From: Phytopseudomonas argentinensis
GTDB lineage: Bacteria; Pseudomonadota; Gammaproteobacteria; Pseudomonadales; Pseudomonadaceae
Direction of reading: 5' to 3'
DNA: 64,000 bases
NCBI RefSeq assembly: GCF_900113905.1
Contig: NZ_FORC01000001.1
Location: 496,001 to 560,000 of the forward strand
Every line of letters begins with the position of its first letter. Position 1 is the first letter of the stretch. A model generated the notes under the pieces. The model saw nothing but the letters and a program-made list of their open reading frames with translations. It was not told the DNA's origin and did no database searches. This document shows positions 6,854 through 15,186 of this stretch, in pieces. The position numbers and the translations under genes were made by a program.

Positions 6854-9058
6854 GTGCGTTTTCTCGGCCCCTGGCTGCAACGCCCTGCCTGCACCACCTT
6901 GGTACTGGTCGTCCTGTTTATCTTCCTGCCAATGATCAGCCGCTATTGGCTGGGGTGGTCGCATGCCTTCGGCTATCTGTCTGACCTGGCCATCGGCAGC
7001 CTGGCACTCTGGCTCTCCCTGCGTCACCGCTTGCTGCTGGGCATCCCGCTGGCCCTGGCCTGGGTGGTGCTCAGCCTGGGTACCGTCGAGCTGGTCAGCG
7101 CCGTCGGCCGCATGCCCGAGCCCGCTGACCTGCATTACCTGACCGACACACAGTTTCTCAGCCACTCGACCCAAGGTGGCGGCCTTACCCATCCGGGGTT
7201 GGCGAGCGCAGCCATCCTCGCTGCCCTGGCGTCTCTGATGCTGCTGGCCGCCGGCGCTCCGCGCAAGGCGCCGGTGGCTTGGTTGCTGGTGCCCGCCGCT
7301 CTGCTCGCCACCCACGCCATTTACCAATACCGCAACCCCAGCGAAGCCGACCAGTGGGTGCAGTTCAACCTGCCGCACAAATGGTTGGCCGAAGGCATCA
7401 GCCTTGCTCAGCTGGAGGTCGAGGACTGGATGACCCGCGGCCAACCCAGCAGCCCGCCGGATGTCACCGGGCTGACCCGCCTGGACATGGACGGCACACC
7501 GCTGCTGAACGAACCCGGTCGCGCGCGTAACGTGTTGATCATTACCCTGGAAGGCATTCCCGGTGCCTACATCGGCGCCAGCCAGCGGGCCATCGGCAGC
7601 AGCTACCGCGATGAGCCGATGCCACGTCTGAGCGCCTGGGCCGAGCGCAGCATGCTCACCAGCGATTACGTGCTGCACGCCCACCAGACCATCCGCGGCC
7701 TGTATGCGATGCTCTGTGGCGACTATGACAAGCTGGCCTCGGGTACGCCCAAGGGCATCGAGCTGCTGGGCAATGCCGAGCGCGCCGCGCAGTGCCTGCC
7801 GGCCCAGCTGCGCGACAACGGTTTCAGCACCCACTTCCTGCAGGGCGCGGGGCTGCGTTTCATGGCCAAGGACCAGATCATGCCGCGCATGGGTTTCGAC
7901 AAGACCCTGGGCCGCGACTGGTTTCGCAATACGCCGTACCTGGACTTCGCCTGGGGCATGGACGACAAGGCCTACTTCGAAGGGGCACTGACCTACGTCG
8001 ACGGCCTGCGCAAACAGAAGACGCCGTGGATGCTGACCCTGCTGACCGTCGGTACCCACCAGCCCTACTCCGCGCCAGCCGACTACCTGGAGCGTCATGC
8101 CAGTGCCAAGCAGGCGGCCATCGCCTACCTGGACGACGCGGTGGGCGACTTCCTCGATGGCCTGCACAAACGCGGCGTGCTCGACGACACCCTGGTGGTG
8201 GTCACCTCGGACGAATCCCACGGTATCGAGAACCTGCGCCTGGCTTCGGCCTGGGGCTTCAACCTGATACTGGCGCCGGAGCAGGCGCAGCTGCCGGCGC
8301 TCAAGCGCGGCGTCTACGGGCACGTCGACCTGACCGCCTCGATTCTCGACTACCTGGCCCTGCCGTTGCCGGCGCACATCGCCGGGCGCTCCATGCTGCG
8401 TGACTACGCCCATGGCCGCCAGATCATCTCCTATACCAATGGCCTGCTACGCGAGCACGACGGCCAGGGTACGTTGACCGAATGCAACTTCCAGCAGGTC
8501 TGCCGGCGCTACGCCAGTCCAGGGTTCATCGCCGAGCACGCCGAGTACCTGGGCCGGGTCAGCGGCAAGCCGGCGCGCCAGGTGAGCCTGCGCGCCGAAC
8601 TACTGGATCGTTCGCTGAGCGATGGCCAGGGCAATCAGCTGCTGCAGTTCGCCAGCAACGAGCGTATTCGCCTGCGCCCCACTCCCGGCGACGACTGGGC
8701 GGACAACCTGATCGGCGCCCAGTATCTGGAGCTGCCCAAGGGCACTCAGACCCGCGTCACTCTGAAGGTCAATGCGCTGAACGTGGATGAGGCCGGCGCT
8801 ACGCTACGCCTGAAGACCAAGGAGTTCGATCGCGACGTTCTGATCAACGTGCCTGAAATACCGCGCCTGAAGAAGGACCAGCCGGTTGAGCTGAACTTTG
8901 CTTTCGACAACCTGGATACCCGCAAGGCGTTTTCCTTCCACCTGATGGGCGAAGGCAAGGGATCCATCGAGATCACCGACTTCAGTGTCGAGACCCGGCC
9001 GATCGAAACCGAAATGCTGGCGGTTCAGGAAGAAGAAAGCGAAGAGCTGACCCAATGA
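6854..9058 (+). CDS. LTA synthase-like membrane sulfatase (phosphoglycerol transferase superfamily)
   Basis: A 734-residue inner-membrane protein with about five N-terminal hydrophobic segments (residues 14-155) followed by a periplasmic alkaline-phosphatase-fold sulfatase domain (about 224-520). Metal-site residues are visible: Glu233 in TLEG, the likely nucleophile Thr279 in HQTIRGL and the SDESHG segment. The family includes LtaS and the osmoregulated-glucan phosphoglycerol transferase OpgB; here the acceptor is unknown. A C-terminal extension (about 570-715) with strand-rich TRVTLKVNAL-type sequence looks like an extra carbohydrate- or envelope-binding module. I chose the GTG at 6854 because AAGGA lies just upstream. 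Confidence 0.85.
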   Translation: MRFLGPWLQRPACTTLVLVVLFIFLPMISRYWLGWSHAFGYLSDLAIGSLALWLSLRHRLLLGIPLALAWVVLSLGTVELVSAVGRMPEPADLHYLTDTQFLSHSTQGGGLTHPGLASAAILAALASLMLLAAGAPRKAPVAWLLVPAALLATHAIYQYRNPSEADQWVQFNLPHKWLAEGISLAQLEVEDWMTRGQPSSPPDVTGLTRLDMDGTPLLNEPGRARNVLIITLEGIPGAYIGASQRAIGSSYRDEPMPRLSAWAERSMLTSDYVLHAHQTIRGLYAMLCGDYDKLASGTPKGIELLGNAERAAQCLPAQLRDNGFSTHFLQGAGLRFMAKDQIMPRMGFDKTLGRDWFRNTPYLDFAWGMDDKAYFEGALTYVDGLRKQKTPWMLTLLTVGTHQPYSAPADYLERHASAKQAAIAYLDDAVGDFLDGLHKRGVLDDTLVVVTSDESHGIENLRLASAWGFNLILAPEQAQLPALKRGVYGHVDLTASILDYLALPLPAHIAGRSMLRDYAHGRQIISYTNGLLREHDGQGTLTECNFQQVCRRYASPGFIAEHAEYLGRVSGKPARQVSLRAELLDRSLSDGQGNQLLQFASNERIRLRPTPGDDWADNLIGAQYLELPKGTQTRVTLKVNALNVDEAGATLRLKTKEFDRDVLINVPEIPRLKKDQPVELNFAFDNLDTRKAFSFHLMGEGKGSIEITDFSVETRPIETEMLAVQEEESEELTQ

Positions 9059-9124
9059 CCGGCCGCCTCGCTGCATGCCTTGGCCGGTCATGGGCAAGCT
9101 CGGCCGCGGCCGCCTGGCTGGCGA

Positions 9125-9532
9125 TCAGACCAGCGTCGCCCGTGGCGCCAGCCCGTCGAATACCTCGGGGGTCAGCGCTGCCTGGCCATGGCGGTCGAGC
9201 ACTTCACGGGGATGTTCCTCGCCCGGGAAGGTGCTGTCGATCATGCTCAACAGCTGTGCGCCGCGCGGGGTGAGCACGAAGTTTTCGCCATTACCGCCTT
9301 CATCTTCGGGGCGCGGCGCAATAAAGCCGCCCTTGAGCAAGGTGGCCTCGTAGTCATCGGCCTGCGCCTTGAGCGAATCGAGGTTGGCCACCGGCTTGCC
9401 GGCCTGCTGCAGGGCCTCTGCAAGCTCCTCGGCACAGCGGCGCGGCACGAATGGCTGGCCTGCACCGTTCTGCACCTCGTGCAGCATGCGCTCGACAAGA
9501 TCCCAGTTATGGGTTTGCTGGTAAGTCGTCAT
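9125..9532 (-). CDS. Conserved hypothetical protein, possible winged-helix fold
   Basis: A 135-residue cytoplasmic protein starting MTTYQQTHNWDLVERMLHEV. Helical segments (EELAEALQQAGKPVANLDSL and QADDYEATLLKGGFI) are followed by ENFVLTPRGAQLLSMID, which is the look of a winged-helix wing and last helix in MarR/PadR-like proteins. No known family is recognised, so DNA binding is only a guess. The start at 9532 has GAGGAAAT upstream; a longer frame to 9946 runs through the subtilase gene on the other strand and lacks a ribosome site. It is divergent from the subtilase gene with 154 bases between. Confidence 0.72.
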   Translation of the reverse strand: MTTYQQTHNWDLVERMLHEVQNGAGQPFVPRRCAEELAEALQQAGKPVANLDSLKAQADDYEATLLKGGFIAPRPEDEGGNGENFVLTPRGAQLLSMIDSTFPGEEHPREVLDRHGQAALTPEVFDGLAPRATLV

Positions 9533-9686
9533 AGCCTGATTTCCTCTTATTTTCGGCGCTTCGCGCGCCTGTGAAGCTGTGACGTCTGTACCCTGAGCAA
9601 GGTTCGGGCTATCTGCCGAACGCAGCCTGAACCAAGGTCTGCGCCACCAGTCTGAGGCGCATCCCCCTGCACAAAGGATCTCTGCC

Positions 9687-11462
9687 ATGCTCCGCCGGCC
9701 TCTGCTGCGCCCCGTCTTCAGCGCTCTGCTCGTGGCGAGCATCGTGCCCACGGCACTGGCAGCCGATCCGCTGCGGCTCAAGCACCTGTATCGCTGCGAA
9801 GACGTGCTCGACACCCAGCGCCAGACCTTCTGCCTCACGGCCAGCGGGGTGTCCGACGGCCAGTTGCAGGTACTGCTCGATGGCAAGCCGCTGCCAGCCA
9901 ACGCCGTGAAACGTGAGGACGGGCTGCGCATCACCCTCGACAGCAAGGGCTACAAGAGCGGCCCGCTATGGCTGAAACAGGGCGAGCAGGAAAGTAACCC
10001 CGTGTGGCTGTCGATGGCCGGCAGCCACGTGGTGGCCGCCAGGCCGGGTGAAGTAGCAAAGAACATGGATGGCCTGAACACCTACGTCGATCTGGTCAGC
10101 GTGGTGATCGAGGAAGATGCCGAGGGCCTGGACACCGCCCGGGCACTGGCCAAGAAATACGGCGCCGAGGTGGTCGGCGCGATTGCCCCGCTCAACACCT
10201 ATCAGTTGCGCCTGCCGGCCAAGGATCTGGTCCAGCGCGACGCCATGGTGCTGCGCCTGGGCAGCGAGTTGAGCGTCGATGCCGTGGTGATCGAGGAGTC
10301 CTCCGCCGAGGAACAGGAAGCGCCAGCAGGCGCCTCCAGGGACGAGCAGCTGGGCGAAGAGGAATGGGCCGCCAACCGCTTCGTCGATGCGGTTAACTAT
10401 TACCAGCGACGGATCACCTCCAAACGCTCGCCCATCGACACCAAGCCGGTGCGCATCGGTCTGATCGAGCGCAACGTGGATTTCGACGCGCCGGACTTCA
10501 AGGACTACCTGGGCGCCGCCGAACGCCAGGGCCACACGCCGCATACCCGCCTGTACAGCCGCGACGCCGACAAACCGGACGGCCACGGCTCGACCGTGGC
10601 CGGCATCCTCGCCGCACGCTGGGACGACGGCGGCAACACCGGGTTCCTGCGCGGCCTGGACGGCGCCGGCCCGGGCTTTGAGGTAATCGTCGACCGCAAC
10701 TCCGACGCCGGCATCACCGCCAACATCGCCGCCTCGGTCAATCTGGTCGAGGACGGCGTGCGGGTGCTGAACTGGAGCTGGGGCATTCACCGCATCGGCG
10801 CGAAGAACATTCACGGCGACGAGATCGACTCGCTGGTGCGCTCGGGCGTGGCCATGAGCGGCTACGAAGAGCTGCTGGAGGAGTTCTTCCTGTGGCTGCG
10901 CCGCGAGCACCCGGATGTGGTGGTCGTCAACTCCGCCGGCAACGGCGCTTCGTTCTCCGGCGCCGACGATTACCGCCTGCCCTCCTCGTTCGTCACCGAG
11001 CAGCTGTTCGTGGTCGGCGGCCATCAGCGCAGCGAGCGCCAGGACGTCGCCGTGGACGATCCGGCCTACGTCAAACGGCGCAGTTCTTCCAACGTCGACA
11101 CTCGCGTGGACATCACCGCGGCGGCCTGCGTACGCGCCTCCACCGCCGAAGAGAACCAGCAGGGCAGCGTGCATTGCGGCACCTCCTACGCCACGCCGCT
11201 GGTAGCCGGCGTGGTGGCCGCGCTGATGTCGATCAACCCGGAGCTGCACCCCGATCAGTTGCGCATGCTGCTACGCCGCAGCGCCATGACCATAGGCGAG
11301 GAATTCGACTTCGAGCCCACCGATGCCGACGACCTGACCGCGCCGATCCTGCCCTCGGAGCGCGGCTTCGACCTGAACGACAAGGACATCGGTCGCTCCG
11401 CCCGGCTGGACATGCAGAAGGCCCTGGATCTGACCGTTAGAAGCCTGAACAACAAGCAGTAA
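9687..11462 (+). CDS. Exported S8 (subtilisin-like) serine peptidase, atypical active site
   Basis: A 591-residue protein with a signal peptide (residues 1-25, cleavage after ALAA), an N-terminal domain (26-250) and a subtilase domain (about 255-560). His300 (DGHGSTVAG), oxyanion Asn419 (NSAGNG) and Ser500 (CGTSYATPLVAG) are intact. The position of the catalytic Asp, normally in a V-I-D-S-G segment, is Glu261 in IGLIERNVD. It may use a Glu-His-Ser triad or be a weak or inactive relative. A small exported protein gene follows after 63 bases. The fold is certain; activity is not. Confidence 0.87.
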   Translation: MLRRPLLRPVFSALLVASIVPTALAADPLRLKHLYRCEDVLDTQRQTFCLTASGVSDGQLQVLLDGKPLPANAVKREDGLRITLDSKGYKSGPLWLKQGEQESNPVWLSMAGSHVVAARPGEVAKNMDGLNTYVDLVSVVIEEDAEGLDTARALAKKYGAEVVGAIAPLNTYQLRLPAKDLVQRDAMVLRLGSELSVDAVVIEESSAEEQEAPAGASRDEQLGEEEWAANRFVDAVNYYQRRITSKRSPIDTKPVRIGLIERNVDFDAPDFKDYLGAAERQGHTPHTRLYSRDADKPDGHGSTVAGILAARWDDGGNTGFLRGLDGAGPGFEVIVDRNSDAGITANIAASVNLVEDGVRVLNWSWGIHRIGAKNIHGDEIDSLVRSGVAMSGYEELLEEFFLWLRREHPDVVVVNSAGNGASFSGADDYRLPSSFVTEQLFVVGGHQRSERQDVAVDDPAYVKRRSSSNVDTRVDITAAACVRASTAEENQQGSVHCGTSYATPLVAGVVAALMSINPELHPDQLRMLLRRSAMTIGEEFDFEPTDADDLTAPILPSERGFDLNDKDIGRSARLDMQKALDLTVRSLNNKQ

Positions 11463-11525
11463 CCCTGAACCTTGACGGCTGGTGGGCACTCAACCGTTCG
11501 TACGGGACGGCGTGAGGATTGGAGC

Positions 11526-11804
11526 ATGATCAAACATATCGCACCGCTTTGCGGCCTGGCCCTCATGCTCTACGGCATGGGCCAGGCGCAGGCCTGCACG
11601 GCCGACGAGGCGACCGCCAAGGCCCAGGAGCTGGCGGCCAAGATCGAAGAAATTACCCAGCGCGATCCAGAGCGGGCCGCGGTGCTGCGCCAGGAGCTCA
11701 AGCAGGCGCAGCCCGAAAGTAGCGGCCAGCACGCCACCGATTGCGACGCTTATGACCAGCGTCTGCAGGAGCTTGAAGAAATCGGCGGCGAGGTCGAGGA
11801 ATAG
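11526..11804 (+). CDS. Small exported helical protein downstream of the subtilase
   Basis: A 92-residue protein with a signal peptide (MIKHIAPLCGLALMLYGMGQAQA) and an acidic helical mature part (EATAKAQELAAKIEEITQRD and EVEE at the end). There are two mature Cys residues (in ACTADE and TDCDAY) that could form a disulfide in the periplasm. No family is recognised. The ATG at 11526 is preceded by AGGATTGGAG. Its position 63 bases behind the subtilase on the same strand suggests a shared transcript and perhaps a partner, inhibitor or substrate role, which is inference only. Confidence 0.72.
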   Translation: MIKHIAPLCGLALMLYGMGQAQACTADEATAKAQELAAKIEEITQRDPERAAVLRQELKQAQPESSGQHATDCDAYDQRLQELEEIGGEVEE

Positions 11805-11814
11805 GTGCAGTAAT

Positions 11815-11841
11815 GGTCACCGGCAGTTGCTGCCGGTGACC
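11815..11841 (+). terminator. Perfect hairpin after the small exported protein gene
   Basis: Eleven-base-pair perfect stem (GGTCACCGGCA at 11815-11825 and TGCCGGTGACC at 11831-11841) with a five-base loop, ten bases after the stop codon. There is no T run; it probably ends or protects the transcript. Confidence 0.6.
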
Positions 11842-11851
11842 GGAGCAGGCA

Positions 11852-12068
11852 CTAGGCTCTGTATAAAAGTACCTGCGCTCGGCGGTGCTTCGTTAAAAAT
11901 CGCTTCGGCAAGCCGCTTGGGGCTAACGCGCTTTAGCGCGACCCGAAGGGCGAGTGAAGCGAGTAATGCCCATTTACAGCTCGTAAACTCGGATGCGAGC
12001 CCAGTCCGTTCCTCATCGATTTTTGCCTCGCCTGGCCTTCGCTCGGAGACTTTTCGTACAGACCCTAG
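11852..12068. mobile_element. MITE-like repeat flanked by CTAG, at the helicase stop codon
   Basis: A non-coding element of about 209 bases between two CTAG tetramers (11852-11855 and 12065-12068), which look like a target-site duplication. Just inside are inverted ends: GCTCTGTATAAAAGT at the left and, read inward on the other strand, GGTCTGTACGAAAAGT at the right. Inside are a TTTACAGCTCGTAAA palindrome and gttaaaaatcg/cgatttttgcc arms. It shares this plan with the repeat at 62735-62874. A 4-base CTAG duplication fits IS5-family transposases, but no transposase is nearby, so non-autonomous spread is inferred. The right CTAG supplies the TAG stop of the helicase gene. Confidence 0.65.
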
Positions 12069-13414
12069 GCGTCGGTCGACGGTGCCTTGCGCTTGAGCGG
12101 CGCCAGGCCGTCCTGGCTGACCAGGCCTGCATCGCCCTTCGGCTTGTTCACCGTGTTGCGCTTGGCCGGGGTTTTCGCCGCGGGCTTCTTGGCGATCTTC
12201 TTGCCGGTTTTCGGGTCGACCTTTTTCTTCTTGGTGCCGGCAGCCTTGCCGGACGCCTTGAGGTTCTTCGGCCCCTGGTAGCTGCCCTTGAGCTCCTTGA
12301 CGGTACGTTTCTCGAAACGCTGCTTGAGGTAGCGCTCGATGCTCGACATCAGGTTCCAGTCGCTGTGGGTGATCAGCGAGATGGCCAGGCCTTCGGCGCC
12401 GGCCCGACCGGTACGCCCGACGCGGTGCACGTATTCGTCACCGGAGCGCGGCATGTCGAAGTTGATCACCAGATCCAGCCCTTCGACATCCAGGCCGCGG
12501 GCGGCCACGTCGGTAGCGACCAGTACCTTGACGGCGCCCTGGCGCAGGCGGTCGATGGCCAGCTTGCGATCCTTCTGATCCTTCTCGCCGTGCAGCACGA
12601 AGGTCTTGAATTCCTTGGCCACCAGCTTGCCGTACAGGCGGTCGGCCTGGGCTCGGGTGTTGGTGAAGATGATCGCCTTGTCGTAGGTTTCGTTGCTCAG
12701 CAACCACTCGACCAGCTGTTCCTTGTGGTAGTTGTGGTCGGCGGTGATGATCTGCTGGCGGGTGCCCTCGGCCAGTTCGCTGACCCGGTTGAGCTGCAGG
12801 TGGGTGGGATCACGCAGCACCTTGCCGACCACCTCGCGCAGGCCAGCACCACCGCTGGTGGCGGAGAACAGCAGGGTCTGGTGCTCACGGCCGCACAATT
12901 CGGCCAGGCGCTGCACGTCTTCGGCGAAGCCCATGTCGAGCATGCGGTCGGCCTCATCGAGCACCAGCACTTCGACGTCGTCGAACAGCAGGTTGCCGGC
13001 GTTGGCATGCTCGATCAGCCGGCCGGGGGTACCGATGACGATATCGATCTTGCGCAGCATGGCGGCCTGCACCTTGAAGTCTTCGCCGCCAGTGATCAGC
13101 CCCGCCTTGATGAAGGTGTACTGGGCGAAGCGCTCGACTTCCTTGAGGGTCTGCTGGGCCAGCTCACGGGTTGGCAGCAGGATCAGCGCGCGCACGCTCA
13201 CGCGGGCATTGGAGCTGCCATCACCGAGCAGGCGGTTGAGCATCGGCAGCACGAAGGCGGCGGTCTTGCCACTGCCGGTCTGGGCGATTACCCGCAGGTC
13301 CTTGCCTTCCAGTGCCGGTGGAATGGCAGCGGCCTGCACCGGGGTCGGCTCGGTGAATTTCAGCTCGGCCACGGCTTTGAGCAGGCGTTCATGCAGGGCA
13401 AATTGGGCAAACAC
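12065..13414 (-). CDS. DEAD-box ATP-dependent RNA helicase
   Basis: A 449-residue cytoplasmic RNA helicase, likely acting in ribosome assembly or mRNA decay (SrmB/RhlE-type group). Motifs in order: Q motif region TEPTPVQ, Walker A AQTGSGKT (44-51), PTRELA (81-86), TPGR (129-132), DEAD (153-156), SAT (184-186), then FTNTRAQADRL, ATDVAARGLD and HRVGRTGRAG. The last 80 residues are a Lys-rich tail (KKKKVDPKTGKKIAKKP) that would bind RNA non-specifically. The stop codon TAG lies in the CTAG flank of the MITE, so the original last residues may have been slightly different. The exact paralogue cannot be fixed from here. Confidence 0.93.
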   Translation of the reverse strand: MFAQFALHERLLKAVAELKFTEPTPVQAAAIPPALEGKDLRVIAQTGSGKTAAFVLPMLNRLLGDGSSNARVSVRALILLPTRELAQQTLKEVERFAQYTFIKAGLITGGEDFKVQAAMLRKIDIVIGTPGRLIEHANAGNLLFDDVEVLVLDEADRMLDMGFAEDVQRLAELCGREHQTLLFSATSGGAGLREVVGKVLRDPTHLQLNRVSELAEGTRQQIITADHNYHKEQLVEWLLSNETYDKAIIFTNTRAQADRLYGKLVAKEFKTFVLHGEKDQKDRKLAIDRLRQGAVKVLVATDVAARGLDVEGLDLVINFDMPRSGDEYVHRVGRTGRAGAEGLAISLITHSDWNLMSSIERYLKQRFEKRTVKELKGSYQGPKNLKASGKAAGTKKKKVDPKTGKKIAKKPAAKTPAKRNTVNKPKGDAGLVSQDGLAPLKRKAPSTDA

Positions 13415-13510
13415 GGGGGCAACCTCGATGCAAATGCTAAATCAGCCGCATAGGTTACCGCGTTCGCGCCTCGGGGCCGAATGCTTTCTCTAGCCAGCAG
13501 CCGAAAGAAC

Positions 13511-14413
13511 TCAGGCCACCGTCTGCCGGCGCCGCTGTTTGATCAGCAGCCGACCACTGTCCCAGCCCACCAGCACCACCGCCAGCCAGATCGGCAGGTA
13601 GGTCATAAACTGATCCGCCTCGAACTGCTCGCCCAGGAACAACAGGCTGACCATGAACAGCAGCACCGGCTCCACATAGCTGAGAATGCCGAACAGGCCC
13701 AGGGGCAGCAGGCGTGACGAGGCCATCATGAGCGCCAGGGCGATGGTGCCCAGCAGCGCCATGCCCGGCACCATCCACCACAGGCGCGGATGCTCGACGA
13801 ACATCCCGGCCGGCGCCCAGTAGACGATCAGCCAGATGGCTAGGGGCGCCATCACCAGCATCTCGAGGATCAGCCCAGGCAGCGGGTCCAGGCGCATCCA
13901 GCGACGCAGCATGAAGTACGGCGGATAACCCAGGGCGGTAACCAGCGTGACCCAGGAAAACGCCTGGGACTGCCACAGCTCATGCAGCACGCCGGCCAAG
14001 GCGCAGGCCACGGCAATCCGCTGCAGCGGGCGCAGGCGCTCGCCATAGAACACCCGGCCGGCCAGCACCATGGCCAGCGGCAGCAGGAAGTAACCCAGGG
14101 ACACATCCAGCATGTGCCCGGTCAGCGGCGCCCAGACGAACAGGAACCACTGCAGACCGAGCAGCGCCGCGGCGACCGGCAGCGCCGCCAGCAGCAACGG
14201 CTCGCGACGCAGGCGCTGTAGGGCGCCCAGCAGCAACGTCCACTGACGCAACAGGGTGAGCAGCAACAGCACGGCCGGAATCGACCACAGCACACGCTGG
14301 GCGAACACCTGAAAACCGTCCAGCGGCGTGAGCATCTGCACGTAGCCAGGAATCAGGGCGAAGAGGATCGAGGCACTGACGGAAAGCAGCACCCCGGGTC
14401 CGGAAAGCGTCAT
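13511..14413 (-). CDS. rarD: RarD-type EamA family transporter
   Basis: A 300-residue inner-membrane protein with ten hydrophobic segments, matching RarD: the N-terminal region LFALIPGYVQMLTPLDGFQV, the RVLWSIPAVLLLL segment and the late GILSYVEPVLLFMVSLLFLGE segment, which is typical of RarD. RarD proteins are drug/metabolite-superfamily permeases first linked to chloramphenicol sensitivity; the real substrate is unknown. I chose the ATG at 14413 (one codon inside a GTG) because GAGGT lies eight bases upstream. It is 96 bases upstream of the helicase gene in the same direction. Confidence 0.9.
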   Translation of the reverse strand: MTLSGPGVLLSVSASILFALIPGYVQMLTPLDGFQVFAQRVLWSIPAVLLLLTLLRQWTLLLGALQRLRREPLLLAALPVAAALLGLQWFLFVWAPLTGHMLDVSLGYFLLPLAMVLAGRVFYGERLRPLQRIAVACALAGVLHELWQSQAFSWVTLVTALGYPPYFMLRRWMRLDPLPGLILEMLVMAPLAIWLIVYWAPAGMFVEHPRLWWMVPGMALLGTIALALMMASSRLLPLGLFGILSYVEPVLLFMVSLLFLGEQFEADQFMTYLPIWLAVVLVGWDSGRLLIKQRRRQTVA

Positions 14414-14797
14414 CACGCACCTCGAGAAAATAGCCAGCGGGGTCTACCGTGCCCGCGCTGCGGCGACGACGCGGCCGCTACGCCAGCGCCATCAAGGCGA
14501 AGCGGCGCACCATAACGGTTCGCCGACGGCCCGACAATCCAGCTGGCGAGACTTTGCAGGTGATAGCCAGCGCAGTACACCGCCATGCCCGCCCGGCGCA
14601 CCGTCGAGCGGGCCGCAGCAGCTAATCAGGCGCGGCCGGCACCCGCGGCTGGCGAGCACCAGCAGCTTCGGTAAGATCGATAACCGAGGATGCTGGCAGT
14701 GCGGGCGAACAGGCTGAAGCCGATAAAAAAGCCTGGCGATTCACTGCTACCTATCGATTAAGTTGATTTGTACGCTGACTGATCCTAGGCTGGCGAC
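14414..14797. other. Non-coding stretch between rarD and the exported protein gene
   Basis: About 380 bases with no convincing gene. A GC-rich left half gives only chance frames. The right half (14700-14790) turns AT-richer and would hold the 3' end of the 14798 gene transcript. I see no clear hairpin terminator with a T run and no repeat. Confidence 0.5.
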
Positions 14798-15112
14798 CTA
14801 TTGCGGCTCGCAGGTGAGCTGAACCCGCAAGCGGATGATGCTGCGGGCGAATTTCACGGTGAGATTGGCGCTCTGCCCGGCGGCCAGGGTCGCGCTGCGA
14901 GTGCGCGGCGCCTCGGGGCCATTACGGAACACCGCCTTGCAGGACGCCGCCTGCTGCCCGTAGTTCTGCACGCGCACGGCCGCCATGTTGTGATCGATCT
15001 CCTGGCTGCTGGCCGAAACCTCGGCGCCGTTGAACTGTTTTTCCAGCTCGATGGGATAGGCCTGTGCAGCCAGCGGCGAGCAGGCGAGCAGCACGCAAAG
15101 GAGTTTTTTCAT
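14798..15112 (-). CDS. Small periplasmic protein, unknown function
   Basis: A 104-residue protein with a signal peptide (MKKLLCVLLACSPLAAQAYP, cleavage after AQA) and a beta-rich mature part: VRVQNYGQQAASCKAVFRNG, LAAGQSANLTVKFARS and IIRLRVQLTCEPQ. The two mature Cys residues would form a disulfide, and the pattern resembles a small immunoglobulin-like domain. Related Pseudomonas proteins sometimes carry a misleading 3-phosphoglycerate kinase label, which nothing here supports. It is divergent from the LysR gene at 15187, with 74 bases between. Confidence 0.75.
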   Translation of the reverse strand: MKKLLCVLLACSPLAAQAYPIELEKQFNGAEVSASSQEIDHNMAAVRVQNYGQQAASCKAVFRNGPEAPRTRSATLAAGQSANLTVKFARSIIRLRVQLTCEPQ

Positions 15113-15186
15113 GGTTGGCCTCCGAGGTTGACCGACAGTTTAGAGCCAGTGCCTGCCCGTGCACAGCCTCTGCCAAAGGAGATCAG

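Noticed and set aside
6713..8413. A 566-codon minus-strand frame opposite the LTA-synthase-like gene
   Set aside because: Same reason: third-position GC bias of the real plus-strand gene opens this frame; there is no ribosome site and no family match.
14413..14601. A 62-codon minus-strand frame upstream of rarD
   Set aside because: No ribosome site, Arg/Ala/Gly-rich chance composition, and no recognisable motif.
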